Source: Bacteroidales bacterium 6E (GTDB lineage: Bacteria; Bacteroidota; Bacteroidia; Bacteroidales; Prolixibacteraceae). Taken from it: a DNA stretch of 63,236 bases. The translations under genes and the position numbers were made by a program. Positions 23,992-33,900 of the stretch are shown here, piece after piece. Every line of letters starts with the position of its first letter. Position 1 is the first letter of the stretch. Under the pieces are notes generated by a model. It was given only the letters and a program-made list of their open reading frames with translations. It had not been told where the DNA came from and did no database searches. The stretch is taken from contig DF970667.1 in assembly GCA_001270045.2 (NCBI GenBank), forward strand, positions 1-63,236, written 5' to 3'.

Positions 23992-25296
23992 ATGAAACGA
24001 ACGGTATTATTGGTATTTCTGTTTCCATTGCTGGCATTTTCACAGGAGCTGCCCTGCAATGTCGACAATTTTACCCCACAGTGGATTGCCTTCCCTGATT
24101 ATACCCAGGATTTCTACAGGCATTCCAATGCAGGAAGCCAGCACATGAAGGCCTATCATTTTCCGGCCATGAAGCCCCACTTGAAAGTGGCCCTCGACTG
24201 GTCCAGGGAATTGGCGGACGGCATCAAACGCTCAAAAGAGGCGAAATACCAGTTTGAAATGTTTTACGGCCCCGGAAATCCGGATGAACTGTTGACCAAT
24301 GCCTGGTATCTGGCCACCCGGCGAAATGGAGGGTATGACCTGAGGATCAAGCTACACGACGTCATTTGCCGGCCTTATGGGGTAGCCACCGTAGATGGGC
24401 CGGCCGAAATCCTCGTCAGCTTCAATTCGTTCCACAAACTGGGTGAAAACGTAACCACCATCGATGATTCGGGAAACCCAATTCCCGTGATCATTAACGG
24501 AAAGCCGGTTTTCCTGGTGCCCGAACGAAAGAATACGGAAAAGAACCTTGATTATTACGAGTTTCCGGGGCCTGTGCCCGACTATGTCGTCAATTTTTCA
24601 CGCTGGGAGTTCCTCGATGCCTTCGTTTTGCGCCACCACGACAAACCCTTGTTCATTCCCGTTACCCGAAAGGAATTCCTTGAATTCTTCCTTGCCAGCC
24701 TCAATGACAAATACAACCGGGAAAGGAAATCCATTATTGAAACTACCATGGCAACACCCCCTGTAGATATTGAAAAAGAACGGGAAGCCAGAATTGCCGA
24801 AATAAAAAGATTCACCGAACAGGGTGCTTTTGGATATTCGGCTTCCAACCTTGATCACCGGATAAAAACCGCCAACGATTTTTTTGACAACAAAAGATCG
24901 GAAGAGGATGGTAAAATCATGAACCTCACCAGGGAATTGGACGATAATTATTCGGAAAGTGTTAAGCTGGTAAAAGAATACCTGGCCAAAAGTCCGCCAG
25001 CTGTACTTCAGAAGCCGATCAGGCGTGTACCTTCCGTATTTACCGATCCACCATCGGTGAGCCGGATGATTGAAAACCTGGATGATGCCCCCGGCCAGCG
25101 AATGTGGGGACAAAATACCGAGGTCTGCTTCATCAACCCTGATTATTTCGACAATACCCTGCCCAATGATGTTCCGCAACTGATTGTCATTGAGTTTATC
25201 AACAACGAATACGTGCACGAAAACCTGAAGATCCTGGTCAAAAGGATCCTTGCCGGCCATGATGTATCAAAACTGTCAGGCTTGCTGGGAAACTGA
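23992..25296 (+). CDS. Exported protein with PDYFDNTLP motif, cluster gene 4
   Basis: A 434-residue protein with signal peptide MKRTVLLVFLFPLLAFSQ. The N-terminal half has aromatic-rich strands (FTPQWIAFPDYTQDF, YQFEMFYGPGNPDELL). Residues 245-350 are helical and charged, perhaps coiled coil (EKEREARIAEIKRFTEQ). Near the end comes NPDYFDNTLPNDVPQLIVIE followed by a helix ending SGLLGN. Cluster gene 7 has the same order: PLTKGEYL against PVTRKEFL, a helical middle, NPGYFDRTLPKWVPQFITVT and LRELLG, so the two are paralogues. Unknown family. It is coupled to gene 3 by a one-base gap. Confidence 0.65.
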   Translation: MKRTVLLVFLFPLLAFSQELPCNVDNFTPQWIAFPDYTQDFYRHSNAGSQHMKAYHFPAMKPHLKVALDWSRELADGIKRSKEAKYQFEMFYGPGNPDELLTNAWYLATRRNGGYDLRIKLHDVICRPYGVATVDGPAEILVSFNSFHKLGENVTTIDDSGNPIPVIINGKPVFLVPERKNTEKNLDYYEFPGPVPDYVVNFSRWEFLDAFVLRHHDKPLFIPVTRKEFLEFFLASLNDKYNRERKSIIETTMATPPVDIEKEREARIAEIKRFTEQGAFGYSASNLDHRIKTANDFFDNKRSEEDGKIMNLTRELDDNYSESVKLVKEYLAKSPPAVLQKPIRRVPSVFTDPPSVSRMIENLDDAPGQRMWGQNTEVCFINPDYFDNTLPNDVPQLIVIEFINNEYVHENLKILVKRILAGHDVSKLSGLLGN

Positions 25297-25389
25297 CAAG
25301 GGTGAATGCCAGTACAGGCTACCCCTGTATCCTAAGACGTTCAAGACACAATACGGAAATATCACCTTTGAATCCCAAACAATTTTAAC

Positions 25390-27357
25390 ATGACAAAACG
25401 ATACCTGATAGCATTGGCCATGGCACTGCCCTTTCTCGCCACGGGCCAGCCGGCCGAAAAATTCGACATCGTGCGTTACACACCGCCACAGGGCTGGGTG
25501 AAGGAAACCGGCGACGGATTCATCGCCTATACCATGCACGGCACAACCGGCAACGATTATGCCCGCATACTCATTTACCCCAGCCTGCCAGGCACGGGCA
25601 ACATCGATGCCGACTTCGAAACTGAATGGCAGGAACTGGTTCAGGCCAATTACACGCCGGGTGAATTCACCAATACCAACGTGTCGGAATACAAGGATGG
25701 ATGGATCTCAAAAATGGGTGTGGCCCCATTTAAATACAAGAATGCCAGCCATGCCGCCCTGCTGCTGACACTGGTGAAGCAGCACACCAAAATGAGCTTT
25801 GTGTTCATCACCAATACCACGGCCCATGAAACCGTTTTCGAAGATTTTGGCAGCTCACTCGACTTTGGCGATTCCGAAAAACAAACGATAACCAACCTCG
25901 GCGGTACCGCTCCGGTGAGCCCAAACAAACCCACCCCATCCGTCATGGCCAAGCCAGCAACGGGTGGACAATCCAGCAATCCGGGCAACCATGATCCCAG
26001 GCTGATTGGCAAATGGAACCGTTCGGGTGCCGTACATCCGCATTATGCCGATGCAGCAAGCTGGGGCACAGCCGGATACACCACTGGCAGGTATGAATTC
26101 AGGGCCGATGGCACCTATCTGTACACTGAGCGAAGCTTCTGGATGTTGCACGAATATATTGTCCTGGTGAAGGAGAACGGCCGGTTCTCGGTTTCCAGCG
26201 ACCAGCTGACCGTCATACCCGAAAAGAGCGTCATTGAAAGCTACACCAAAAAGAATGGCGTCGACGAACTGGGGAACCTCGTAAAATCAGATCCCCGGCC
26301 ACTGGAAACCGTCACTTACAAATTCACGTTCCACTACTTTGAGGGCATACAGGAATGGAACCTGGTGTTACAGGCGCCAAAACCCACCCAACGCGACGGA
26401 AATTTCAGCGGCAACACCACCTTCCCAAATGCCTGGTATTTCGACCAAAAATATACCGACACTGACCTGGTGGGTGCCACTGAAACCGTGAACCGCCGGG
26501 AAAGCGCTCCCCAACCACCTGTACAAACCACACCAACCGGCTATACCTTCACTACCTCCAATTTTGACGATGGATGGATAGCAACCATACAACCCGAATG
26601 GGTGGTTGCCGAAAAGGGGCAGGCCAGGATTTACCTCTACTATGCCCTCCCCTACAACAGCGATCTCTTCTCGGGCACCGGGGTGCGCGACCGCGATTAC
26701 TACTGGGACAACCATGTTGCACGAACATTCGCCACCACCTCCAAACAATACAACGATGCCGGCGAATCCATAAGTTCGTTTCAACCCCCCTATGTCGAAG
26801 GCCGGGGAACCGACCCCATTTCAGGAAGACCGGCATTCGTGGCCATGATGCTGTCGGTTTCACCCAATGCGGCACAGCTCACCGTAGCCTCGTTCCCCGA
26901 CGAAGCCACCTTTCGCCAGGCATTTCCCAGGGCCAACGACCGTTTTGCCTCCGAACTGTCGGCCATGGCCCGATACAACAAGTTTGCGGTGGCACCGGCC
27001 GACCTCACCGGCACCTGGCAAAGCGGAGGCAGCCAATCCACCCAGTGGTACGATGCTGTCACGGGAGCGTATGCCGGGGCCACACTCGCCGCCAGCAGCG
27101 CCACGTTCCATTTCCATGGCAACGGTAATTACACCAGTATCCACAACGGAGCAACCGGGGCGGTCGGGGCCTTGGGTACCTTCCAGCAGGAATATAAGGG
27201 CCGCGTTGAGGTCTCCAACTGGAACCTGATGCTTGACAACCGACACAACGGGAAAACCATGAATTTCGAAGCCCATTTCCAGGCCGTGAAGGGCGGCCGG
27301 CTTCTGTCGCTCAACAACCACGCGGGCGAAAACTACCTCCTGGTAAAAATCAAATAA
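25390..27357 (+). CDS. Exported protein with internal duplication, cluster gene 5
   Basis: A 655-residue protein with signal peptide MTKRYLIALAMALPFLATGQ. It consists of two similar halves. The first has ARILIYPSLPGTGN, a domain to about 190, a Pro-rich linker and a lipocalin-like block LIGKWNRSG ... GRYEFRADGTYLYTE. The second repeats this as ARIYLYYALPYNSD, then LTGTWQSGG ... FHFHGNGNYTSI. Each half thus looks like an alpha/beta domain of about 150 residues plus a small beta barrel that opens with 'L-x-G-x-W' and contains 'G-x-x-x-F/Y-x-x-x-G-x-Y'. Barrels of that form often bind hydrophobic ligands. No enzyme motif is seen. Confidence 0.65.
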   Translation: MTKRYLIALAMALPFLATGQPAEKFDIVRYTPPQGWVKETGDGFIAYTMHGTTGNDYARILIYPSLPGTGNIDADFETEWQELVQANYTPGEFTNTNVSEYKDGWISKMGVAPFKYKNASHAALLLTLVKQHTKMSFVFITNTTAHETVFEDFGSSLDFGDSEKQTITNLGGTAPVSPNKPTPSVMAKPATGGQSSNPGNHDPRLIGKWNRSGAVHPHYADAASWGTAGYTTGRYEFRADGTYLYTERSFWMLHEYIVLVKENGRFSVSSDQLTVIPEKSVIESYTKKNGVDELGNLVKSDPRPLETVTYKFTFHYFEGIQEWNLVLQAPKPTQRDGNFSGNTTFPNAWYFDQKYTDTDLVGATETVNRRESAPQPPVQTTPTGYTFTTSNFDDGWIATIQPEWVVAEKGQARIYLYYALPYNSDLFSGTGVRDRDYYWDNHVARTFATTSKQYNDAGESISSFQPPYVEGRGTDPISGRPAFVAMMLSVSPNAAQLTVASFPDEATFRQAFPRANDRFASELSAMARYNKFAVAPADLTGTWQSGGSQSTQWYDAVTGAYAGATLAASSATFHFHGNGNYTSIHNGATGAVGALGTFQQEYKGRVEVSNWNLMLDNRHNGKTMNFEAHFQAVKGGRLLSLNNHAGENYLLVKIK

Positions 27358-27390
27358 GTACAATTCTGTATAAGCATAAACTTGTTTCGC

Positions 27391-29469
27391 ATGAAAAAAC
27401 TGATTTTGGCCACGCTGGTGGTAACCATTGGATACCTGCTACCAGGACCCGACAGGGTTTCAGCCCAGGAAAAACCGCCCACAAAAGGCGAGCTTGAAAA
27501 AATGATGCAGGAACTGGATCCCGAAGCCAGGGAAATGATGAAACAGATGGGCATTGCCGTGCCCGATATCGGCAAGCTGGGAACGGCCCTGTCGGGCTCT
27601 TACGAAGCGGGCGGCAACAGAAGTGCTATCCCCGCCAAAGATCCCGCAAGGATAGCCGTAGCGAAAAAAACAATCCTGAAAGAGTCCGACCTTTCGCCTT
27701 ACCTTGCCAAAGTCCATGCCGCGGTTATCGCCAAAGTGGGATCCCAGCCCGCAACCGATGCCCGTGAAATGTATGGCATGGCAGGTTCAGCGGCCGAGGG
27801 TGCCCAAATCGCCAACGGGCTCTGGATGTTCGGCTCAACCGCCTATGCCATCCTTGTGCTGGGCAACACCCTGCAATCCGACCCCCTCAATGCCGATTAC
27901 CTCAACAATTATGCGGCCTTCCTCACCATGGCAGGCGCCGAGGAAGCCGCCCTTCCCATCCTGAAATACCTCAACGCCATCCATCCCCAAAACAGCACGG
28001 TACTCAACAACCTGGCTCAGGCATGGTTCGGATTGGGCGACATACCCACAGCCGAAGCGTACCTCGACAGCACCCTCGCGCTCTATCCGGGACACTCGCA
28101 GGCCAACCTGACCAAAAGCGTGATCGAGGAACAAAAAGGCAACAAAACCGAGGCGGTGAAAGCCCTGAAAGAGAGTATCCGGTCGGGGTACAGTTCAGGC
28201 AAAGAGGCAAGGATCAAGGCACTCGGACACAAGGTCACCGGTAGGGATATCACCTGGACCACCGACCTGAACGAAGACCCGCTGGGATTTGGACACATGA
28301 ACTGGCCCGATTACCCCATGAACGTCACCGAAAGCGGGTACCTCGAAGGTGAATGGGAAAACTACCGTTCCGAAATCTCGCGGCTTTCTGCCAAATACCA
28401 GCAAGAGTTTGCCATGGCCCAAAACGAATATGCACTCACCATCCAGGAACGCACCATGGAAATGCTCAGTCCGCAGGCCAACCTGCACCTTCCGAAGAAG
28501 CAGATGGTCTTCTCCTCGAAGATTGCGGCCAAAATGGAATACTACGACCACGAAAATCCAGATCTCGAACTGCAGCGGTACGAAGAGCAGCTGGCCAACC
28601 GTGAACGGCTCAGCGAAATGGTGCGGGAGAAGGAATCGCAATACCAAATCGCTCTTGAACAGTTCGTGAAGACCGCCAAAGACGGAGAGGGAACCGGCAG
28701 CACCGACATGAACGCCTACTGCGAGGCACGCGACAACCTATCGAACAACTATCTTACCGAGGTCAACACCCTTCTGCGCGACGAAAACAAAAAATGGATC
28801 GACCACTGGCGGTTTACCATGGGACGCCGGCTCAACTACCTGCAGTACACTCTCTGGCCCGAAGAGTTCGAACTCGAGAAACTCAGGGCCATGATCACCT
28901 GGCTGGCAATGATCGGCGGACAGGAAGTCAGGTTTGCAAGTCCATGCGAAAGGCCCGAAGAGGAAGAGATGCTTGGACTTGTTTCGGGCAAGCTGCAGGA
29001 TTTCTACGACATCAACTGCAAGGAAGTCAGTCGCATGAACCTGTTCATCGGCTCGGTCACCATCGAGTGCAACAAGATGACCACACAGCTTGATTCCAAG
29101 TTTTTCAAGTACACGGTCAGGGAGAACATGGACACCGACCAGATCATCCAGGGATCCGTCGAAATCGGTTTCGACCCTAACCTAGCCGATCCGGTTGCAT
29201 GGGGCCCGGTAAAGGCCGAATTGAAAGGTGAGCTCTATGGGTTCATCGAGTTCGACGGCAACGGGATTACCGATGTGGGCGTGAAGGCAGGGGCAAAGGC
29301 CACCTTTGGAACCAACTATGTAAGCGACGAAAACGCCAAAGCCTCGCTGGGATTTGCCGACGACCTGTCGGCCACGCTGGTCGGGGCCGAAGCCAGGTGG
29401 GGATGGAACAGCGGCCCCTCCATGGAAGGCAAGGGAATACTACAGGGAATATCCACCACTTTCAAATAA
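27391..29469 (+). CDS. Exported TPR protein with C-terminal beta domain, cluster gene 6
   Basis: A 692-residue protein from the ATG at 27391 (a TTG at 27382 is less likely). Signal peptide with cleavage near VSAQE. Met-rich helices (ELEKMMQELDPEAREMMKQM) come first, then tetratricopeptide repeats at about 150-275 (NADYLNNYAAFLTMAGAEEA, STVLNNLAQAWFGLGDIPTA, SQANLTKSVIEEQKGNKTEA), a coiled-coil middle (about 320-440), a Cys-containing helical part and a C-terminal beta domain with GFIEFDGNGITDVGVKAGAK, shared with gene 3. The TPRs point to protein binding outside the cytoplasm. It ends two bases before the gene 7 ATG, so the pair 6-7 mirrors the pair 3-4. Confidence 0.7.
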   Translation: MKKLILATLVVTIGYLLPGPDRVSAQEKPPTKGELEKMMQELDPEAREMMKQMGIAVPDIGKLGTALSGSYEAGGNRSAIPAKDPARIAVAKKTILKESDLSPYLAKVHAAVIAKVGSQPATDAREMYGMAGSAAEGAQIANGLWMFGSTAYAILVLGNTLQSDPLNADYLNNYAAFLTMAGAEEAALPILKYLNAIHPQNSTVLNNLAQAWFGLGDIPTAEAYLDSTLALYPGHSQANLTKSVIEEQKGNKTEAVKALKESIRSGYSSGKEARIKALGHKVTGRDITWTTDLNEDPLGFGHMNWPDYPMNVTESGYLEGEWENYRSEISRLSAKYQQEFAMAQNEYALTIQERTMEMLSPQANLHLPKKQMVFSSKIAAKMEYYDHENPDLELQRYEEQLANRERLSEMVREKESQYQIALEQFVKTAKDGEGTGSTDMNAYCEARDNLSNNYLTEVNTLLRDENKKWIDHWRFTMGRRLNYLQYTLWPEEFELEKLRAMITWLAMIGGQEVRFASPCERPEEEEMLGLVSGKLQDFYDINCKEVSRMNLFIGSVTIECNKMTTQLDSKFFKYTVRENMDTDQIIQGSVEIGFDPNLADPVAWGPVKAELKGELYGFIEFDGNGITDVGVKAGAKATFGTNYVSDENAKASLGFADDLSATLVGAEARWGWNSGPSMEGKGILQGISTTFK

Positions 29470-29471
29470 CC

Positions 29472-30557
29472 ATGAAAAGCAAACTTATTATCCTACTGCT
29501 CCTGGTCAATTTCCTGCTGCGAACTACGGAAGCCAGGTCGCAGGACTGCAATCCGGCCGATCTGGCCAAAATACCCGGCACGTGGCGATCCAACAAAGAT
29601 GGCTCCATCCACAACGTCAGCCCTGCCGACCTGGCCAGTGAACGCAAAGTCCTTACCGGCATTCTTGAATCCATGAAAGCCCGTTACCAACCGGTCGGAG
29701 GTGTGCTCAGCCATTCCAATTTCCATACGGTACCCCTCGGTGAAGGCAAAAACTGGGTAGCCAGTCCCTATGGCCACACCATGCGGTTTCTCGAGTATGT
29801 GTGCGAAAAGGACCCCAAAACCAACCTTCCCTATAAACCCGCCCCGGAGACTTCAGCCATGGTGACCTTTTACGTCAATCAGGCCAGTGGGGTACAGGAA
29901 ACCGGAGGCAGCATCAACCTATATGCCGCCGACCTCCCCGACGACCATTCCCGTGGTTACCTCCTGCTCGAAAAATGGCCCGAACAGAAGGGCGACCTAC
30001 TTTATTGGGAATTCAGGGCACCCTCGGAACGGCATCCCATCGGACAGAAAGCCTGGATGGTGGCCTATCCGGGAAAATCACCGCTGGCCCCCCTGACCAA
30101 GGGAGAATATCTGGCCCTGAAGATCCCCCTGTTAAGGCAGTACCACGAAGAAATGCAGGGCTATCACCGCGAGATCGATCCCCAGCTCGATGTGGCCAGC
30201 AAGCGGGTATACGACGAAAGCCTGCTCAACCTGAAGGCACACGAAGACCTGATAAAGTCGACCGAAGCGCAATTGGGAACCATGACACCATCGGAACTGG
30301 CAGAGCCGGCGATCATTGAACGGGGCGAACCGAACGGCGAATTCAGGGGATTCAAGACAGCTAACGATCTTTCTGTCTACCATCTGGCCAAGCCCAATCC
30401 GGGCTATTTCGACCGCACCCTTCCCAAATGGGTACCCCAGTTCATCACGGTAACCATCCAGTACGACACCAGTGAGGCCATCAACCTCAAAAATATCCAA
30501 ATGATGGAAAAGGCCATCGACTGGGAGGCTCTCAGGGAGTTGTTAGGGAGGAGGTGA
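29472..30557 (+). CDS. Exported protein with PGYFDRTLP motif, cluster gene 7
   Basis: A 361-residue protein with signal peptide MKSKLIILLLLVNFLLRTTE. An N-terminal segment with PGTWRSNKDGSIHNVSPADL and a central beta-rich region are followed by a helical stretch (about 220-280: LKAHEDLIKSTEAQLGTMTP) and the closing motif NPGYFDRTLPKWVPQFITVT, as in gene 4. One Cys lies near the mature N-terminus (SQDCNP), where gene 4 has ELPCN, another sign of common origin. Unknown family. It is the last gene of the cluster; no strong terminator was seen behind it. Confidence 0.65.
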   Translation: MKSKLIILLLLVNFLLRTTEARSQDCNPADLAKIPGTWRSNKDGSIHNVSPADLASERKVLTGILESMKARYQPVGGVLSHSNFHTVPLGEGKNWVASPYGHTMRFLEYVCEKDPKTNLPYKPAPETSAMVTFYVNQASGVQETGGSINLYAADLPDDHSRGYLLLEKWPEQKGDLLYWEFRAPSERHPIGQKAWMVAYPGKSPLAPLTKGEYLALKIPLLRQYHEEMQGYHREIDPQLDVASKRVYDESLLNLKAHEDLIKSTEAQLGTMTPSELAEPAIIERGEPNGEFRGFKTANDLSVYHLAKPNPGYFDRTLPKWVPQFITVTIQYDTSEAINLKNIQMMEKAIDWEALRELLGRR

Positions 30558-30952
30558 TAAGATACTCCTTTTACAGGCAACCATAATAATTGACAGATTG
30601 ATAAAGAGGATTATTGAGGATGGATTTCATATCAGATGGCGAAAGCTTTCTAATATTTACATCCTTTTCGCTGATCATCGAGCACAACCTCTACCACTGC
30701 ATACCTTACCATTTTGGTATGATCGACTGATCTCGTTATCCCTAAAACCTGGCATAATAGTATATCCCCGCTGGACCGAGTCGTATATGAAATAGTTATG
30801 GAATAGTTCTCGTATAGTGATTGTATAGTTGCAGGTATACCAAAACCATTAATTAACTGTCAAAAATATATGATATTATACTATCGGTAGATAAGCAAAA
30901 CAATGGATGTTGTCGGGTTGGGAATGACTGCCTCCGGCTCCCTCTACCCCCT
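30558..30952. other. Intergenic region between two convergent units
   Basis: In these 395 bases a short open frame (30598-30795) has no recognisable product. The notable structure is the phased 11-bp repeat at 30791-30840. It separates the exported cluster from the end of the hybrid regulator gene. Confidence 0.5.
30791..30840. repeat. Phased 11-bp tandem repeat (ATAGTT every 11 bases)
   Basis: ATAGTT or ATAGTG begins at 30792, 30803, 30814 and 30825, exactly 11 bases apart, each followed by variable bases ending in G; a degenerate fifth unit (GTATAC) follows. All units therefore face the same side of the helix. It lies downstream of both flanking genes. Confidence 0.7.
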
Positions 30953-33900
30953 TTATGACCTTGCCGTCGCTTCGGGCGTTTCGTGCAGGTTGCCGGTTTG
31001 CTGTTTGGCAAACTCTGAAGGATTGATCTCGAACTGCTTCGAGAAGGAACGACTGAAATAGGATTGCGAGCTGAACCCCACCTTCTCGGCAATCTCGCTT
31101 AGGCTGAGCTTGTTTTCCAGGATCAGTCCGGCCGCCTTTTTTAACCGGCTGATGCGTATCAGCTCATTTGGACTCATGTCTGAAATTGCCTTGATCTTTC
31201 GGTAAAGCGTTGGGCGGCTCATGTTCATGCTTTTGGCGATCATTTCAACGTCGAGCTGCGGATTGGATATGTTCCGGTGGATGATCTCGTTCAGGTCCTC
31301 GAGGAAAATCTCGTCGGCCTTGGTATATGCCATCGACTTCAGGTTGGCGATTGGCGAATTGAAGTAGTGGTTGCGCATGTGGATGCGGTTATCGAGCAGG
31401 TTGTGAATCTGCGCCATCAGGATATCGAGGGTGAACGGCTTCTCGATATAGGCGTCGGCACCCAGTTCAAGCCCCTCAAGCCTCGACTGCACCGTATTAC
31501 GGGCAGTCAGGAGAATGACCGGGATATGGCTGTATTCCAGTTCGGTCTTGATCTTCCTTAACATGGCCAGGCCATCCATCACCGGCATCATGATGTCGCT
31601 GACAATCAGCTGCACACTGTTGTCTTTCAGGGTGGCCAGGGCCTCTTCACCATCCCTGGCGGTCACCACGTTGTAAACCGCATTGATTTCACGGGCTATG
31701 AACTCTTTCATCTCCTCGTTGTCTTCGACAATCAGGATGGTCGGCCGGTTTGGGTCGAACGCAAAGGCATTTGCCGCCAACTCCCTTTGTGCCCCGGGGG
31801 CAGACAACGATTCCTCCTCAAGCTCGGTTCCGGCAAGGTTGACCGGCAGTCTCAGCCTGAAGGTTATTGACAGCCCGTTGGTGTCGACCAGCTCGAGGGT
31901 TCCCGAATGCATCTCGGCCAACGACCTCGCAATGGGCAGTCCAAGGCCTGTTCCTGGCTTGAACTCGGCATTCTCGCCCCTGAAAAAGGGCTCAAACAGC
32001 TTATCCTTCACCGCTTCGGGAATGCCTTGCCCGTCGTTGACCACATCGATCACCAGGTGCTTGTCGCCGGGAGCGTACATGAACCTGACCTGTATTCTGC
32101 TTTTTGCATACTTGATCGCGTTGAGCAGCAGGTTACCGATGATTTTCACGAAGGCATCCTCGTTCATTTGTATGAACAGCGATTTGGTGTCGGATGTGAG
32201 TTCAAAGGAGAGGTTGTTCTCTTCGGCAGCCTCCCTGAACCGGTTGAACGTATCGTGCAGGACCTGCATGATGTTCTTGTTCTCGAAATTAAACCTGTAG
32301 CCCTCGAGCTCGGTATCCCTGAAGTCGAGAAGCTGGTCGGCCAGCTGCAGGAGCCGTTTGGCGTTTTTGTCCATGATCGACAAATAGTTTTGGGCATCGT
32401 CGGGCAACACACACTTCCTGATCACCTTCTCGAGGGGTCCGGTAATCAGGGTGAGCGGCGTACGGATTTCATGGGCGATGTTGATGAAGAAATTGATTTT
32501 AGCCTGTTGCAGCTCCTTCTCCTTCAGGTAGGCCATTTGGGTTATCCGCTGTTCAACCTTCCTGCGGTTGCGGCGTATGAACGATCTCACACCCAGAACA
32601 ACGAGACCCAGCACCACCAGAAAATAGAAGATCCTGGCCGTGTGCGAAAACCACCAGGGGGGAGCCACCGATATCGCAATGACCGAGGGAACCTCGTTCC
32701 AGATTCCGGAAATGTTGCGGCCTTTCACCTTCAGGGTATAGGATCCGGGAGGCAGTTTCGTGAAAGTGACCGAATGGGTGCCGCCCAGGTTGATCCAGTC
32801 GTTTTGCAAACCCTCGAGGCAAAACGCATACTCGGTAATGGAGGGGGCTATATAGCTCAGCGACGAAAACTCAATCTTGAACGACGACTGGTTGCTGCTC
32901 AACTGAATCTGATTCGAAAAAGCCACCGGCACCGACAGGTTGCCTGTGTTCACTTTCTTGTCGAAGATGGTCAGGTTTGTAAAATAGACCTGTGCCCCCT
33001 CCCTGACATCCCTGATGTCGTCGGGATGGAAACTGACCAGGCCCTTTACCATGCCAAAGTACATGGTCCCCTTTTTGTCTTTCCATGATGAATTATAGTT
33101 GAACTGGTTGGTGATCAGCCCATGCTCCTTTTTGAAAATCTTGATCTCCTTAGTTTTGGGATTTAGACTGACCAGTCCGTTGGTGGTGCTCACCCACAGA
33201 TGACCCTGGCTGTCGGACAGAATGCGGAAGGTGATGTTGCCGGGCATGCCATTCTTCACCGTATAGCGCTCGATCTTCCCAGTGGCCCTGTCGTATTTCT
33301 TCAACCCGGCCTGGGTGGCAAACCACAGGTTATAGTCATTGTCCTCGTGGATATCGTTGATGGTATTGTCGTTATTTGTCGACATGGTATCGATCTGAAA
33401 CCTGCCGTTTGACTTATCAGCCGGATTGTAATAATAGAGGCCATTGTTGAAGGTGCCGGCCCAGATCACCCCGGCATGGTCTTGCATGATGCTCTGGATC
33501 CTGACACGGGAGGGGAATTCGGGCAACGGCTCGAACCGGTCGTTCAGGTTATCATATCGGTACATGCCGTTGGAGGTACCGGTCAGGATCATTCCGTTGG
33601 GCAGTTTCTTCATGATCACGATGGCCCTGGTATCAGCGAGGTGGTATCGTTTGGTTACCCGTCCCGAAGGAATGTCAATCAGGTCGATACCCCTGACTGA
33701 TCCTACCCAGAGGCGATCACCGTCGGCCACCAACCCGTGCAGGTTTTTGTGTGAAACCCCCTGTCCGCCGGGCCTGACATCGAAATGGGTGTACTTTCCG
33801 GTCTGCGGATTGTATTGGTTAAGACCGGCATCCTCGGTGGCGATCCACAAATTGCCATACTGGTCGGTAGTGACATCGTGGACAATGTCGCCCTTCATGG

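Noticed and set aside
31907-33088. A 393-codon open frame on the plus strand inside the hybrid regulator gene
   Set aside because: It lies fully antisense to the HATPase/receiver-coding part of an unmistakable gene, has no family features, and many long antisense frames occur here because of codon composition.
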